A stretch of DNA of 64,000 bases from Sindora glabra (taxonomy: Eukaryota; Streptophyta; Magnoliopsida; Fabales; Fabaceae): the NCBI GenBank assembly GCA_020226215.1, contig CM035227.1:104329732-104393731 (forward strand), read 5' to 3'. This document shows, one piece after another, positions 11,955 to 24,363 of the stretch. The position numbers and the translations under genes were made by a program. The notes beneath the pieces were generated by a model. That model had not been told where the DNA came from. It did no database searches and worked only from the letters and a program-made list of their open reading frames with translations. Each line of letters opens with the position of its first letter. The first letter of the stretch is position 1.

Positions 11955-14900
11955 ATGGAGGGTGGAAGGAGGATAACGGTTAGTCCAAGACCCTGTTGTG
12001 GTCGGAGAGTGGTTGCGAAGAAGAGGCCGCGTCGTAGTGGAGCGGTTGATGGGTTTGTCAACAGCGTTAAGAAGCTTCAGAGACGTGAAATCAGCTCGAA
12101 GCGTGACCGTGCTTTCAGTATGAGCGATGCTCAGGAGAGGTTTCGCAATATTCGCTTGCAGGTTTATTTTCTGTTACTTGTTTGTTTGTCATTCACTTTC
12201 ATAGCATTTTTGTCCCGGTGTTGTTGAATTTTAGTGTTGATTCATTGCAAACTAGTATAGTGCAATTTTCTTTTGTATGTTTTGCTGTTAGGGTTTTTCT
12301 TTGAAATCCCAAGTGCTAGGGTTATAAATTTGGAGACTTGTTCAGAGTTACAAAATATTATTGATACGTATGTTATGCTTAGTGATACGAAAAAGGCTGG
12401 GTAAAATAGTGGATGATAAAATGAGTGGATCCAGGGATGGATGTGCTTAGTTGCCAGGGTTTTCTGTGTTGGTTGCATACACTAAATGCAAATTCTTTTC
12501 GTTCCTGTCTTTACGAGAGTTTTGCACCTCCCCAAATTGCCATCTATTCTGTCTGTCCAGTAGGATGGGTATCAAATGTATTAATGATGCAAAGTATGGC
12601 GTATATATTTTTTCTTTTAATAAATACTTTCATTGCACTTGTAATTTTACATGTAATTAGATTTTAATCAACATAATAGCGGTTTTGTCATCAAATGTGA
12701 TTGCATTATTGCCTAAACCATAAACTCTATCGTGGTAATGTGATGCTTTTTGTATTCAAAAGTATCATATCAAACTACTGAACGCAATATGGGTGAGCAA
12801 TGCGGCCTTGATGTGCCTGCATCCTTGTTATTCTTTCTATGTGCAATGCTCTCCATGCATGCGCATCACTTTGGCAAAAATAGAGGCAGGTCCTCATTTG
12901 CAGCCTTGTCTAGTCAATGGGTATTCAATGAACCATGTTATTTCAGTCTTTTTATGATCAAAGAAAGGGGGGAGGGGGGAATCACTGTTTGATGAGATTT
13001 ATGATGCCTGCTGCAACTTCGCAGTTTTCCTTTCTTTTCTTCTTCCTTCTTCCTTGTTCCTTTTATTATTCTTCTATTGCTGTCAGAAGGCTATCAATCT
13101 AGTGATGATGGAGATGGGAACTTCAGTGATGAAGATGATGCTTTGTATTGGATGAGAGAAGGAGGATTAGTCTACCTTAGGTTCTCTTTGGATTTGCACT
13201 CTTTTGCTTGACACTATATTTTTATGTCTTTTGCATTTGGTTTGGTATGAATTGTGCAATGTTATTGTTTTGATACATATAGTGTGTGTGTGTGTGTGTT
13301 TGGAATTTTTAGATTATGCAATGTTCTTGATTCTTTATTATGATTTGATCTGCGTTAGAGTATTTTCTTTTTTTTCATATAATGATGTTATGCATTATCA
13401 AATACATTTTTGTATTTTTTCAAATTGCTATATTATGTCAATAATGCAGTCGTGTACTTATGTTGCATTGCTACATTGTTGCGTTTGTAATGTTGAACTT
13501 GGTGCATTCAATGACATCTTGACTACATTGCATGCTAGTTTGAGTCTTTACTGATAGTGGAAAAATGTACATAAGTGATGTGTTTGATTATGCTATCTAT
13601 GACAAGAAACATTATAATGCTGTAAGGCAGCCTGGTTATAAGCATACTACATTATTCGACTACAATGCGTTTGCCCACCATCCTATATTCTAGAAAGATT
13701 AACTATCAACAGCTTGGTTGGTATCCATCATAGACATCTATTGCTGCTCTACCCTGCATTAACTGTTTTGGTTCATAAATTTTTGGTGCCAAACTTTAAG
13801 TTTTATCATTGGATGTTGAAGAATTCCCCATTCACTGCATTTCAATAGTGATATGTTATCTGTCTCTAGGAAGAATATGATACACATGATCCGAAAGGTC
13901 CTTCTTCTTTGGTATTGCCTTTTCTGAGAAAGAGGTCAAAGATTATTGAGATTGTAGCAGCACGGGACATTGTTTTTGCCCTTGCACAGTCTGGTGTTTG
14001 TGCAGCATTTAGCCGAGGTAATGATTGTTATATTAATGTTTTTTAATGTCTGAATATGCTGTTTGATTCTATTTGCGGCTAAAAGTAGAAAGTGATGTAT
14101 ATTGCATGATTCAAATTTTGGATGCAGAGACCAATCAAAGAATATGCTTCTTGAATGTCAGTCCTGATGAAGTAATAAGAAGTCTGTTTTACAATAAGAA
14201 CAATGACTCCCTCATTACAGTTTCTGTCTATGCTTCAGACAGTTACAGTTCCTTGAAATGCAGAAGCACAAGGATTGAGTACGTATAAATTCCCCAAGAC
14301 TTCAAAAGCAACAGTGGCCTTTCTGTTTTTGTTTGGTTGTATTATATTCTGGCCTGGTCTTTCTATGTTGTCTAGATACATAAGGAGAGGCAAACCTGAT
14401 GCTGGCTTCGCTCTCTTTGAATCTGAATCTCTGAAGTGGCCGGGTTTTGTGGAGTTTGATGATGTAAATGGGAAGGTTCTGACATATTCTGCTCAGGACA
14501 AGTAAATATTTTGTTTCATTGTTAATTTTGTGGTCAGAGATGATTATCTAAATTATCGGGGTTTTTTTACTCTAATACTTGTGCTTCTTTTGATTTTTCT
14601 CCTGTAGCATATACAAGGTTTTTGACCTGAAAAACTACACAATGTTATATTCTATATCTGATAAGAATGTCCAAGAGATTAAGATCAGGTAATTTTTCTT
14701 AATGTGCTTGTGATAGTGAAACATGGTACAGCACACTGCTTGAGAGGTGATCTATTGCTATAAATTATTAACGCTTACTTTTTTCTTGTTTGATGATGAT
14801 CAGTCCAGGTATCATGTTGTTGATTTTTGCTAAAGCAAACAGTCATGTCCCCCTGAAAATTCTCTCAATTGAAGATGGTACTGTATTGAAGTCTTTCAAT

Positions 14901-15878
14901 CATCTTCTCCATCGGAATAAGAAGGTGGATTTCATTGAACAGTTTAATGAAAAGCTCCTTGTCAAACAAGAAAACGAAAATCTCCAGATTCTTGATGTAA
15001 GTATCTCTTCTGTATGCTAGTTGTGTATAGATTAATCTAAATTTAGGTTCTGATTTCTATTTCATTCTAGGTGCGAACTTTTGAGCTGACAGAAGTTAGC
15101 AGAAGTGAATTTATGACGCCATCTGCATTCATATTCTTATATGAGAACCAATTATTCCTCACATTTCGAAATCGTACTGTGGCGGTGTGGAACTTCAGAG
15201 GGGAGCTTGTAACATCTTTTGAAGATCACCTTTTGTGGCATCCTGACTGCAATACAAATAATATATACATAACTAGTGACCAGGATCTTATTATATCATA
15301 CTGCAAGGCTGACTCTGATGATCCGTTATCTGAAGCAAATGGTACTTTTCTTTTTCTGTTTAACCGCCCATCCCTTAGTAATAATACACTCAATATTGTG
15401 GGGAGTTAAGTTGGTAAGCTGATCTGGTTGAGTATTTCACATTTTAGCTTGCTTAATAAGAAGACAGTCTAGAAAATTGCAATAAGAAAATGATTTCCCC
15501 AGTTTAATCATTTGTGTGTGTGTGTGTGTGTATGTATGTTTGGTGCATATGCGGGAGCTCCAGTTGTCTTTAAGATGCATTATTGACAGGCTTTGTATTT
15601 ATAATGCAGCTGGATCCATCAATGTCAGCAACATTTTAACTGGGAAGTGTCTTGCCAAAGTAAGAGCAAGCAATGGCTTACCCATAGAGAATGAATGCAG
15701 TTGCAGTGATGTTTGTCTTGGTAGTGGTTGCAAGTCAAGGAAGCGAAAGCATGTCTCCAGAATCAGGAGCACAGTAGCAGAAGCCTTGGAGGATATCACC
15801 GCGCTCTTCTATGATGAAGAGCGCAATGAGATTTACACCGGAAATAGACATGGTCTTGTTCATGTATGGTCCAACTGA
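11955..15878 (+). CDS. WD40/transducin-like protein, 8 exons, 481 aa
   Basis: The exons join without a phase error: 11955-12161, 13870-14017, 14128-14278, 14376-14501, 14608-14688, 14804-14996, 15071-15341 and 15610-15878, all bounded by GT-AG. The start is the ATG opening MEGGRRITVSPRPC; the first 60 residues are basic (GRRVVAKKRPRR, NLS-like), suggesting a nuclear or RNA-associated role. The body has beta-propeller-like segments such as KIIEIVAARDIVFALAQSG, LTFRNRTVAVWNFRGELV and the C-terminal NEIYTGNRHGLVHVWSN, whose final HVW is a typical WD-repeat strand. From memory this is a highly conserved single-copy plant family annotated only as transducin/WD40-like; its biochemical role is unknown to me. 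The long first intron (1.7 kb) holds only spurious frames. It looks intact and functional. Upstream GC-rich leader and about 200 bp of 3' UTR are likely. Confidence 0.88.
13279..13300. repeat. (GT)n microsatellite in intron 1
   Basis: About ten GT units within intron 1 of the WD40 gene. A second (TG)n run of about nine units lies in intron 7 at about 15513-15530. Confidence 0.9.
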
Positions 15879-16552
15879 TGTGTTTTGAAATTATTATTGC
15901 CATGTGTTCTTTTTATTGCTTTTGCCCTCATGTGAGATGATTGCCTTGGTCTGCTGTGGGAACGCTGATGCTGTAGCCATTTAGTACATAGGGAAAGTTT
16001 ATTCTGTAGCTGACAACATATTCTGTATTAAGATTCTATGAATGCTTCCTTTGTGCTCTTGTTTACATTTATGAAGCGGCTTTAATGGAATGGAATATGA
16101 ATAATGCTTACAATCTTTCATCATCACTGGGTCTGTCCCCGTTAATTTTGTGTATTGTGGCTTATATGGAGTACTTCGTTGGGGAATGACACTTGGGCTG
16201 CGATTGTGCAATTGATTTGTTGAATCTTTTTTTGTAAGAAAAAATTGTTTACTCGTATATGATTAAAGAGTTTCATGTCGTTCACATACATAGTTATTAA
16301 AAATACTGCATGGTGTTTTGTAATGAGAGCTGTGGTCTTCAACTATATCCATCCCTATAAACTATTGAAATTTAAATTTGATTCATTGTTAGTGATATTT
16401 TTTATATTATCAATGAATAAAAAATGACATTTTATTAAAAAATTAACATTAATTAAAAATTTTACTTGATAGTATAAGTTTTAATAATTTTTAATAATAT
16501 GGCAGTACATGAGTGAGTGATTATTACATCTAAATCCTAACTGATGTTTAAC
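15879..16552. other. 3' flank of WD40 gene and intergenic DNA
   Basis: The first 200-300 bp after the stop codon have mixed composition and probably include the 3' UTR. From about 16350 the DNA becomes AT-rich with no reading frame of note. The LINE target duplication starts at 16553. Confidence 0.5.
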
Positions 16553-16728
16553 AAGGAATAAATCGCTTGTGTTTTTCTCTCGTCAATGGGGGTGGTTTTC
16601 TCGTCAGTGAGGGTGGTTTTTCTCATCGGTGAGGGTTGGTAATTGTATTGTGGAGTTTTTCGATGATACTTTGGAGCTTAGGAGTGATTCGAATTGATCA
16701 AATGAATGCCAGCATCGAAGTTGTGTAA

Positions 16729-17584
16729 TTGCAGTTCATCATGGGCACAAACAATCCACCACCCTGTGTGGTGGATACGGAAGAGGATTTGGTGGTACAC
16801 CTTCAGCCTGATGAAGGAATTCTGGAAGAAATAGCAAGTGCAACAGTGGCCTATATCATTGGTGACAAATTGCTGAATCGAAATGTGGTTAAGAATATGT
16901 CGAGAAAAGCTTGGACATTTTGTGAGAATATGAACATAACGACGGTTGGGGTTAACAGGTATCTCACAAAATGAGGCCCTTGGCTTGCTGCGACAGGCAT
17001 ACGCTCCTTTCTTAGTCATTTATCATCTTTTGACAGCAACCAAACAGCGGTGATACAACAGCCTGGAGTGCAGGATAGTACGGAGATGCATAGGCTAATA
17101 AATTTAGATAGTCTTCTACTGCAGGGACAGGTTGAGGAAGTGGCCAAGAATTTAAAAGGCAAAGTGCGGGTACAAGAGGAAGAAGCACTTGAACAACATA
17201 ATTTAAAGACATTTTTAACGGTGCAGAAGACTAGCATGGCTATTGCTGATCTAGGACAGAATCAAGCTATGGTGCCCACCATGGAAAGAAGGAGTTGTGC
17301 TGAAAATAACATGAATAATTACCTATAAAGCGTCCATCTGGACACCATGTGGAAGAGCTTAAGGCGGAAGGACACAGGAGTAAAAAGAAGGGGTTAGTGC
17401 TTATGATGGGCTTAGCTGAAGGTACATTTAAACGTTATGCTCGTGAGCATACAATGGAAGACTTACCAACCTCCTTTTTGATTGGATCGGGTAGGCTTGG
17501 GGAAAAAGTCCGGGTATCTACATGGAAAAATTGGGCTAGAGGAGTGCCTTCCAAAAAGGACAAGACTCATATCGAAGTACACTA
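16729..17584 (+). pseudogene. LINE ORF1 (gag-like) remnants
   Basis: Fragments of a nucleic-acid-binding ORF1: the first reads IIGDKLLNRNVVKNMSRKAW, resembling the N-terminal domain found in plant LINE ORF1 proteins. The following fragments at 17050-17328 and 17349-17585 are charged and Lys/Glu-rich, with a basic tail (GVPSKKDKTH). They are separated by stops and frame changes. A CCHC zinc knuckle was not found intact. Confidence 0.6.
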
Positions 17585-17649
17585 AGAATCAAAGGAATTG
17601 ATGGCCAAGGAGGCGAGTCTTATCAAGCCCCCAACTGAGCCACAAAACT

Positions 17650-20600
17650 CCTATTCTGGAATTGTCGAGGATTGAATAATACCCCAACAGTAAGAGCCTT
17701 GAAGGCTCTCAAGAGGAGGTAGTCTCCTAATTGCATTTTTCTATGTGAATCGAAGGCAGATGTTATGAAGTTAGGTTTGCCAAATTATTATGGAGTTACA
17801 CCTGAAGGTAGAGGAGGTGGCCTAGCTCTATTTTGGGAACCCTTTTTAAGTATTGAGGTTATGGAATATACGCAATATGTGATCCATGTCTGAATGTATG
17901 ATGATGCTCATAATCTCCAATAGTATTTTATAGGCATATATGGCCCAACTTATCATTTTCAAAAGCAATTTTTTTGGAATCAATTGTATGCATCAACATC
18001 TAGAATAGACCTCTCGTGGCTCTTGATGGGAGATTTCAATGCTCTACTATGTGAAAGTGACAAACATGGAGGAAGAACAACTGCTACTTCTCATGACTTC
18101 ACATTTGCAAAATTTGTGAATCATATAAGGGGCATTAAGGTACATGGATAAGCCCAAGATTTTACATGGTCTAATAGAGGAACTGATTCTGCTAGCATTC
18201 AAGAGATACTAGATAGGGCAATTTGTTGTCCAAACTTGAGAACTTCTTACTTAAGAAGTACTATGCGTATATTGGAAAGCGGTCAATTTAATCATAATCC
18301 TATCCTATTAGACACATTGCATGATATTGATAACTTACCACATCCATTTAGGTTTATAGTTGCATGGCTTCGGGAATAAACTTGCGAGGATATCATCCAA
18401 CAAGCTTAGGAAAGTTCAGTAGGGGGATTACCCTCTTTCCTAATGGTACAAAAATTAAAAGAAGTGAAGAAAGCATTGAAAACTTGGAATAGAAAGGTGT
18501 TTAGTTTTTGTGATACAAAATTGAAGGAGCTATATGCCCAGCTATCCCATTTAAAAAAGGCCACACCTACAAGGGAGAACATGATAAGAATTAAATAGGT
18601 TGAGTGACACATTAATGAACAGTTGAAGCGGTAGGAAAGTATTTGGAGACAAAAATTGAAAGAACTATGGTTAAAAGATGGAGAGACTAATTCAAGATTT
18701 TATCATGCCTCAACCATAATTACACAATAAAGGAATAATATAGAATACATTTGCACTTCTAATGGTATTCGACTAGACTCAAGAGAGGAAATTGGGAATT
18801 ATTTTGTCTATACTTTTCGAAAATTATTCCAATCATCTAATCCAGTATCTTCGGATATGTTAGAATAGCTAATTCATCCAATCATATCATTGGAAGAAAA
18901 TGAAATAATGTGTACAGACCCTACCAAAGATGAAGTGTGGCAAATAATTAAGTTGATGCATTTTCTAAAAGCACTTGGACTAGATGGCATGCTAGGAATT
19001 TTTTACACAGAGTGCTGGAAAATAATCAGTGACAAGCTATATGATGCTATTTATAGTTTTTTCACAATGGGATATTTGCCTAAAGAGTCGAATTTTTCTC
19101 ATATTGTGTTGATTCCAAAGAATGCTCATCCTAAATCATGTCATGATTATATGCTAATTAGTTTATGCAATTTATTTATAAAGTCATCTCAAAATTATTA
19201 GCATTATGGATGAGGAATGTGCTAATGAAGATAATATTGCCTAAATAGTTTGCATTTGTACCAGGTAGATGGATTGCAAAAAATTGGTTGATGGCATAGG
19301 AAATAATTCATACAATAAAAAAGAACAAAGGTAAAGGAGGACTAATGGAATTGAAGTTGGATATGTTAAAAGCATATGATAGGGTATAATAAGGCTTCAT
19401 CATTAAAATTCTTCAATTATATAGGTTTTATGATAAATTTAGACACTAGATTCATTAGTGCGTTTCTATGGTGTGATTTTCAATGCTATTAAATGGTAGC
19501 ATGTATGGTAATTTTTAACTTTCAAGAGTAGGAGTAATAATTCGTGTCATTCGGATTGACCCATTTATTAATTGTGTTATTCGTGTCGACCCGCGGGTCA
19601 CCCGTTTAACTTATTTAATAATTTTAATTAATAAAATATATATTATAAAATTATTTTTTAAATTTAATTATTTATTAACTTTTATAAAAAATATTTTTAA
19701 TTATTAATAAAATATTATTTTAAATTTTTATTATTATTTTATTAAATTAATAATTTTATATCTTTATTATATATATATATATATATCTATTTATGATTAA
19801 AATATTATTTATTTCTTAAATAAAATTATTAAAAATTTAATATAAATTCTTAAATGAGTTAGCGTGTCAACCCGAACCCGAATAAACATGTTGGGTTATT
19901 ATGTCGCGTCAGAAATTGCCACTCCTACTCAAAAGGGATAAGACAAAGGGATCCAATCTCTCCTTACCTTTTCATTTTAATATCTAAAGTTTTATCCAGA
20001 TTATTAATAAAAATAGAATAAGAAGGAAGTATCCATAGGGTTTAAGTGGCAGAGGAAGTAACCCAATAACACACCTTATGTTTGCTGATGACATTATCTT
20101 ATTCATTCAGGAAAATATGGTAGAAGTGTAAAATCTTAGAAACTATCTCAGGGACTATGAATAATGGTCGGGCCAAGTAGTTAAATCTCACTACTTTGTA
20201 CACTAAAAAGATATGAAGGGTATAGGATTTAAATTGTTTCAAGAAATAAATATCTCTTTACTAACAAAACTAGCTTGGAAATTAGAAAAAAAGAAGGATA
20301 AACCTTGGGTTCAAATGTTTCAAGCTAAATATGTGAGAGATAAGAGTTTGTTAAACCCAATTTCACATTTTAAGGAATCATGGGCCTAGAACAGTATATA
20401 ATATGGAGCCAGTGCTTTGCCGTTAGAAGCCTGTTACATCATTCATAATGAGTGGTTACTCATCCAGGACCATTTTGCCATGGCTACCACATATTCCCAC
20501 GTTTAAAGAAGACATTCACCTCCTTATTTATACTTGTATCCAGGACTTCTAGATATCAGGAACAAAGTCATGGGATATGGCAAAACTACAAAGCATTTTT

Positions 20601-21757
20601 ATTGAAAAAAATGTTGATTGCATCATTAGACTCCATGTACTTTCAAGTGGAGAAGGTGAGCTTAAATGGATATTAGAGAGCTTTAGCAATTTTACAATTA
20701 GCTCAGTCTACCATGCAAGAAATCGAATAGTATATAATGAAAAGGAGGCTATAGTATGGCAACAATTATGGAGGTTAAAGATCCATTATAGACTGAAGGT
20801 GTGGCTATGGAGATTTACTATAGGTGTGATTCTAACCTAAGCTTTATTGCATCGATTCTCTGCTTTGTAAGACTTGACTTGTCCATTTTATCATATGGAG
20901 GATGAGGATGAGCTCCATTTAATGTTGTGCTGTGATATTACATGACTTCTCTAGTTTCGTATATTAGGAATCCAGATGTAGTTTTTACATTTTTTAACCC
21001 CTTTAAATGTTTTAGAATTGCTTTCATAGATTGATGCCAAGTTCATACCACCATGTGCACCACTTGAAGTCGAAATCAGAGTGATAGTCGAGTAGCCATC
21101 ATCTACCAATGCTTATGAGAGGCTAAGAACGATGTTTTATTTGAAGGATAAAAGCTTAATGTGAAGGCATTATTTGTACATATTTAGAAGAACCTAATGA
21201 TAGAGTTGATTCGAATTCATGGAACACTATCGGAGGCAAGTCGACAACTACCTAATAAATGGTTTCCTCCACCCATGAATTGTTTAAAGGTTAATGTTGT
21301 TGCTCATGCCACCTGGAAGGAAGGAGCAACAACATTAACAATTATCACAAGGGATGAAGTCGCAGAGGTGAAGGGGTTTTGGTTTGAATGCATTTCAAAC
21401 TGCTTGATTGAAGAAGCAGAGGCAATGACAATTTCAAAGGCATGCAAAGTTATTGAGAGGATGGACTTTTCAAATATGATTATTGAGAGTGATTATAAAG
21501 TTGACGTAAATGAAATTCTTGGTTTTAGTCAATGCCCTTGGAAAATTTCAACTATTATTGAAGATGTTAAATTTTATTTGTTTAATTTTACTTACTTTTC
21601 AGTAGTTTGGATAGGTCATAGTGCAAATAGAATAGCTCATAAAGGTGCAAAACGGATATTTTCTATTATAGGGAATGGTTCCAAATCTATTCTTGATGTT
21701 CTTTCCTCAATAGAAAACACATGTAACCATGATTTTGTCGTAGGTTATGATGAATAA
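17650..21757 (+). pseudogene. LINE ORF2 (endonuclease-RT-RNase H) remnants
   Basis: The endonuclease region starts with WNCRGLNNTPTVRALKALKR at about 17660 and includes LLMGDFNALLCESDKHGG and the following DFTWSNRG, the catalytic-site signatures of LINE endonucleases. The reverse transcriptase part has the palm motifs LDMLKAYDR and FADDIILF (20081 onward) and GIRQRDPISPYLF, the last interrupted by the nested MITE. The zf-RVT region (about 20690-20950) has WRLKIHYRLKVWLWRF, then a Cys/His cluster. The last open piece, 21197-21757 (186 codons), is an RNase H-like domain with LKVNVVAHATWKEGA, EEAEAMTISKAC and WIGHSANRIAHKGAK; it is the best preserved part. Dozens of stops elsewhere rule out activity. 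Confidence 0.85.
19526..19930. mobile_element. 405-bp MITE nested in the LINE
   Basis: It starts GAGTAGGAGT and ends ACTCCTACTC, perfect 10-bp inverted ends, with GTGTCGACCCGCGGGTC and GTGTCAACCCGAACCCG in the arms and an AT-rich core. This sequence type is common in dicots (recalled). It splits the reverse transcriptase motif that resumes as KGIRQRDPISPY. The target duplication is short or obscured: A-rich bases flank both ends (TTTCAA on the left, AAAAGG on the right). Confidence 0.8.
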
Positions 21758-21788
21758 ATTTATGTTTCTTAGAAAAAAAGGAATAAAT

Positions 21789-23100
21789 ATAATATTTTTT
21801 ATTATTATATTAATATATAATTATAAAAAGTAAATAAATTTAATTTAATCAGAAATGTTATTTTTGTCAATAAACAAATATTCAATTACTGGCATGATTC
21901 TCCCACAAATACATGTATAACGGAATCCGATTCAAACAATAGTCACTCAATTCCTTGTCCATCATATGGATTGTAATGCAAGATTTGCAAAAGCCAAATG
22001 CTAGGTGGGAAAAGAAGAAAAGTAACGAGTAATAACTAGAGTGGTAGCTTTACGATTTGCCAACCTTATTCAGCTGCTGCTGGTGCTTGTATCCAACTTT
22101 CCCGTGGCTTTTTGTGGTGCAATGTGTTCTTTGGGTTCTGAATAATTAGACACTAAGGAGAGATTTTTTATTGGTGTCATCTAACTCTAAACTAAGTCCT
22201 GTAGACGAGGTTTGTTGTTTGATTACCTAGGAATGGCAGACAGCTCAAGGTTAATATTAATTTACATATCAAATGAGAAGAGTATTCCTCAATTGAATTC
22301 TAAGCTACCCGAGATTTTTCCCCCCCAAAAATTTAGATTGACGTGTGATTTTATGAATCATATTGAAATTATTTAATTATATCTATTAAAAAATAAATGA
22401 TTAAAATTTAATAATTTTACAACTTGTTATGTCATTGTAAATTTTGAAACTCCACTTATTATGATATTCTTAGAATTCTAAAATTTGGAGTGATGTAATA
22501 AATTCTAAAATCATTATTAAGATATTAATAATATTTATTCAAAAGTCTTTGTATTTTTGTCTCAATGTTTTGTGCATGTATTTATGGAGTTATTAAGTGT
22601 AACTATTAAGTATATATTTGTGGAGTTATTAATCTTGGTTCTTGATGTATTTGCCAGCAATCATTTAGAAATTACTCTCGTGCTAATTAAAGTTTGATCT
22701 AATTTGATATTGCAAGGTCTAATCTACTAATCTAAAAATTTATTTTAAATTGTTTAAGTAGCTATACTTATATCTTAAAACTAACATATGTGAGACTTTA
22801 TAATATTTATATATTTCAATTATAGTACATAATTTTATTCTACTTAATGAGAAATCACTTATTTACAATTTTATTATTTATATATTAATTTTATGCAACT
22901 TACGTGTATTAAAAAATTATATATATATATATATTGAACCGGTCACGTCCTGAAATCAGAATATATAATTTTTTCACTCCATTCCCTCTCGTAATTTTAT
23001 ATTCCATCCAATCGAAAGAGCTGTTATAAAAATGTCTAAATAAATACAAAAAAGTTTAAACGTAAATATCAATCCATTCATTTATAAATAAAAAACGAGA
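21789..23100. other. Intergenic DNA
   Basis: AT-rich with no supported coding region. A (TA)n tract lies at about 22919-22936. The last part is the promoter region of the next gene. Confidence 0.5.
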
Positions 23101-24363
23101 GAATATCAAGCGTTGGCGAGCAGTTGTGATGGAGCGTGAATGTCACGCTTGGCGAAAAGTATCACTCACTTGTATTTTATCACAAGGCAGGATGCGTTCA
23201 TATCTCGTCATCAATGCGCTCCTACTTATTTCTTTATTTCTTATTTGTCTTCCTTGCATCCTTCTCCTCCGTCGCACTCTACACCAATTTCAGCTCAGGC
23301 TTTCAGCTCTGCCTTCATTCATTCTGAGGATCACTATCCATTTGAGATCTCAACTCAAAGGTAAACAGCACTAATCTGCATTATTTGTTCTGATCATCTC
23401 TGTTCTTTCACATTCCTCCGCATTTCTATCGTTTTTGTTTTTGTTCTTGTTCCCAGCATTCTGCAAATGTAAGTTTCCGATTTTTCTTTTTTTTCAGGTA
23501 GAATAAGTAAAACTTTGTAGAAATCAATCTAGTTGTAGAAAGTGCACTTTGATGTTGTAAATTTGCTTCCCCACGATTATGCTTGGTGCCATTATGGTTT
23601 GTTGGTTGAGTTTATAAATATTTAGGTGCCGTACTGGATCTGACTTCAATGCACGCATCTTTGGGCACCGCCTTTTTCTTCTTTGATCTGGAAATTGCTT
23701 CCTAATGATATCTACCACCGTCTTTACACTAATTTCTGAGTTTCACAGTGATTTTTATGCACTATCATGCACATTAACTGTTCTGGCGATGGCATTTCAC
23801 CATATTGAATCCATTCCAGCTCTGCATTTCATTCTATAAACTCTTGGCGCTCTTTGGCTTGTTTTAGAATATTTTTAACACTGATTCCTTAGAAGAGCTT
23901 AAGATAATCGGTAGTGCCTATTTAAGAAAAAAACTTTCCAATTTTAGAACTACTTACAAATCTCGGCCTGTTTGCCTTGTTTGCAGCAGATTAAATGACG
24001 TTACATTTTGTATGTCCACAGATTTTTCTTAATTACATTTTGGTTGCTGCATCATTTTTCTCAAAATGTTTATGGCTTATAATTCTTTATCTTGTTGTGA
24101 ACTGCGTTAAGAGCATTTTAAATTCTGTTATGGCTCTCTCTTTGTCCTGTCTCTTGCATTTTTTGAAGGGATTTTGGGCTTTTATGTCTATAATGAAATC
24201 ATTGATGTGGTCTATATATAAATCAGTACTCTGACAGTTCCATGTTGTTATCTAGTTTAAAATCTTAAACCAGTTTGGAATGAAGTTTAAATTATAGCTT
24301 CTTGTAAATGTTTTCATTGACTTTCAGGTTCCACTTCTTGGTTTTTGAGCTAAGCTACTTTAA
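23101..24363 (+). other. 5' UTR exon and 5' UTR intron of the CIP7-like gene
   Basis: A CT-rich leader ends at a good donor (CTCAAAG|GTAAACA, intron from 23361) and an acceptor CTTTCAG ends at 24327, 36 bases before the coding ATG. The leader contains ATGs of its own (for example at 23126 and 23136), so small upstream reading frames may dampen translation. The transcription start is inferred, not seen. Confidence 0.5.

Larger units (their letters stand above)
16564..21777 (+). mobile_element. Full-length, inactive L1-type LINE
   Basis: The element is bounded by an 11-bp target duplication AAGGAATAAAT (16553-16563 and 21778-21788) with a short A-run before the right copy, the mark of target-primed reverse transcription. 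In order it shows remnants of ORF1, an apurinic-type endonuclease, a reverse transcriptase (KLDMLKAYDR at about 19350 and FADDIILF at 20081), a zf-RVT zinc-binding region and a C-terminal RNase H domain. All frames carry many stops and shifts, so it is dead. A MITE is nested at 19526-19930. Without the MITE it is about 4.8 kb, near full length for plant L1 elements. Confidence 0.9.
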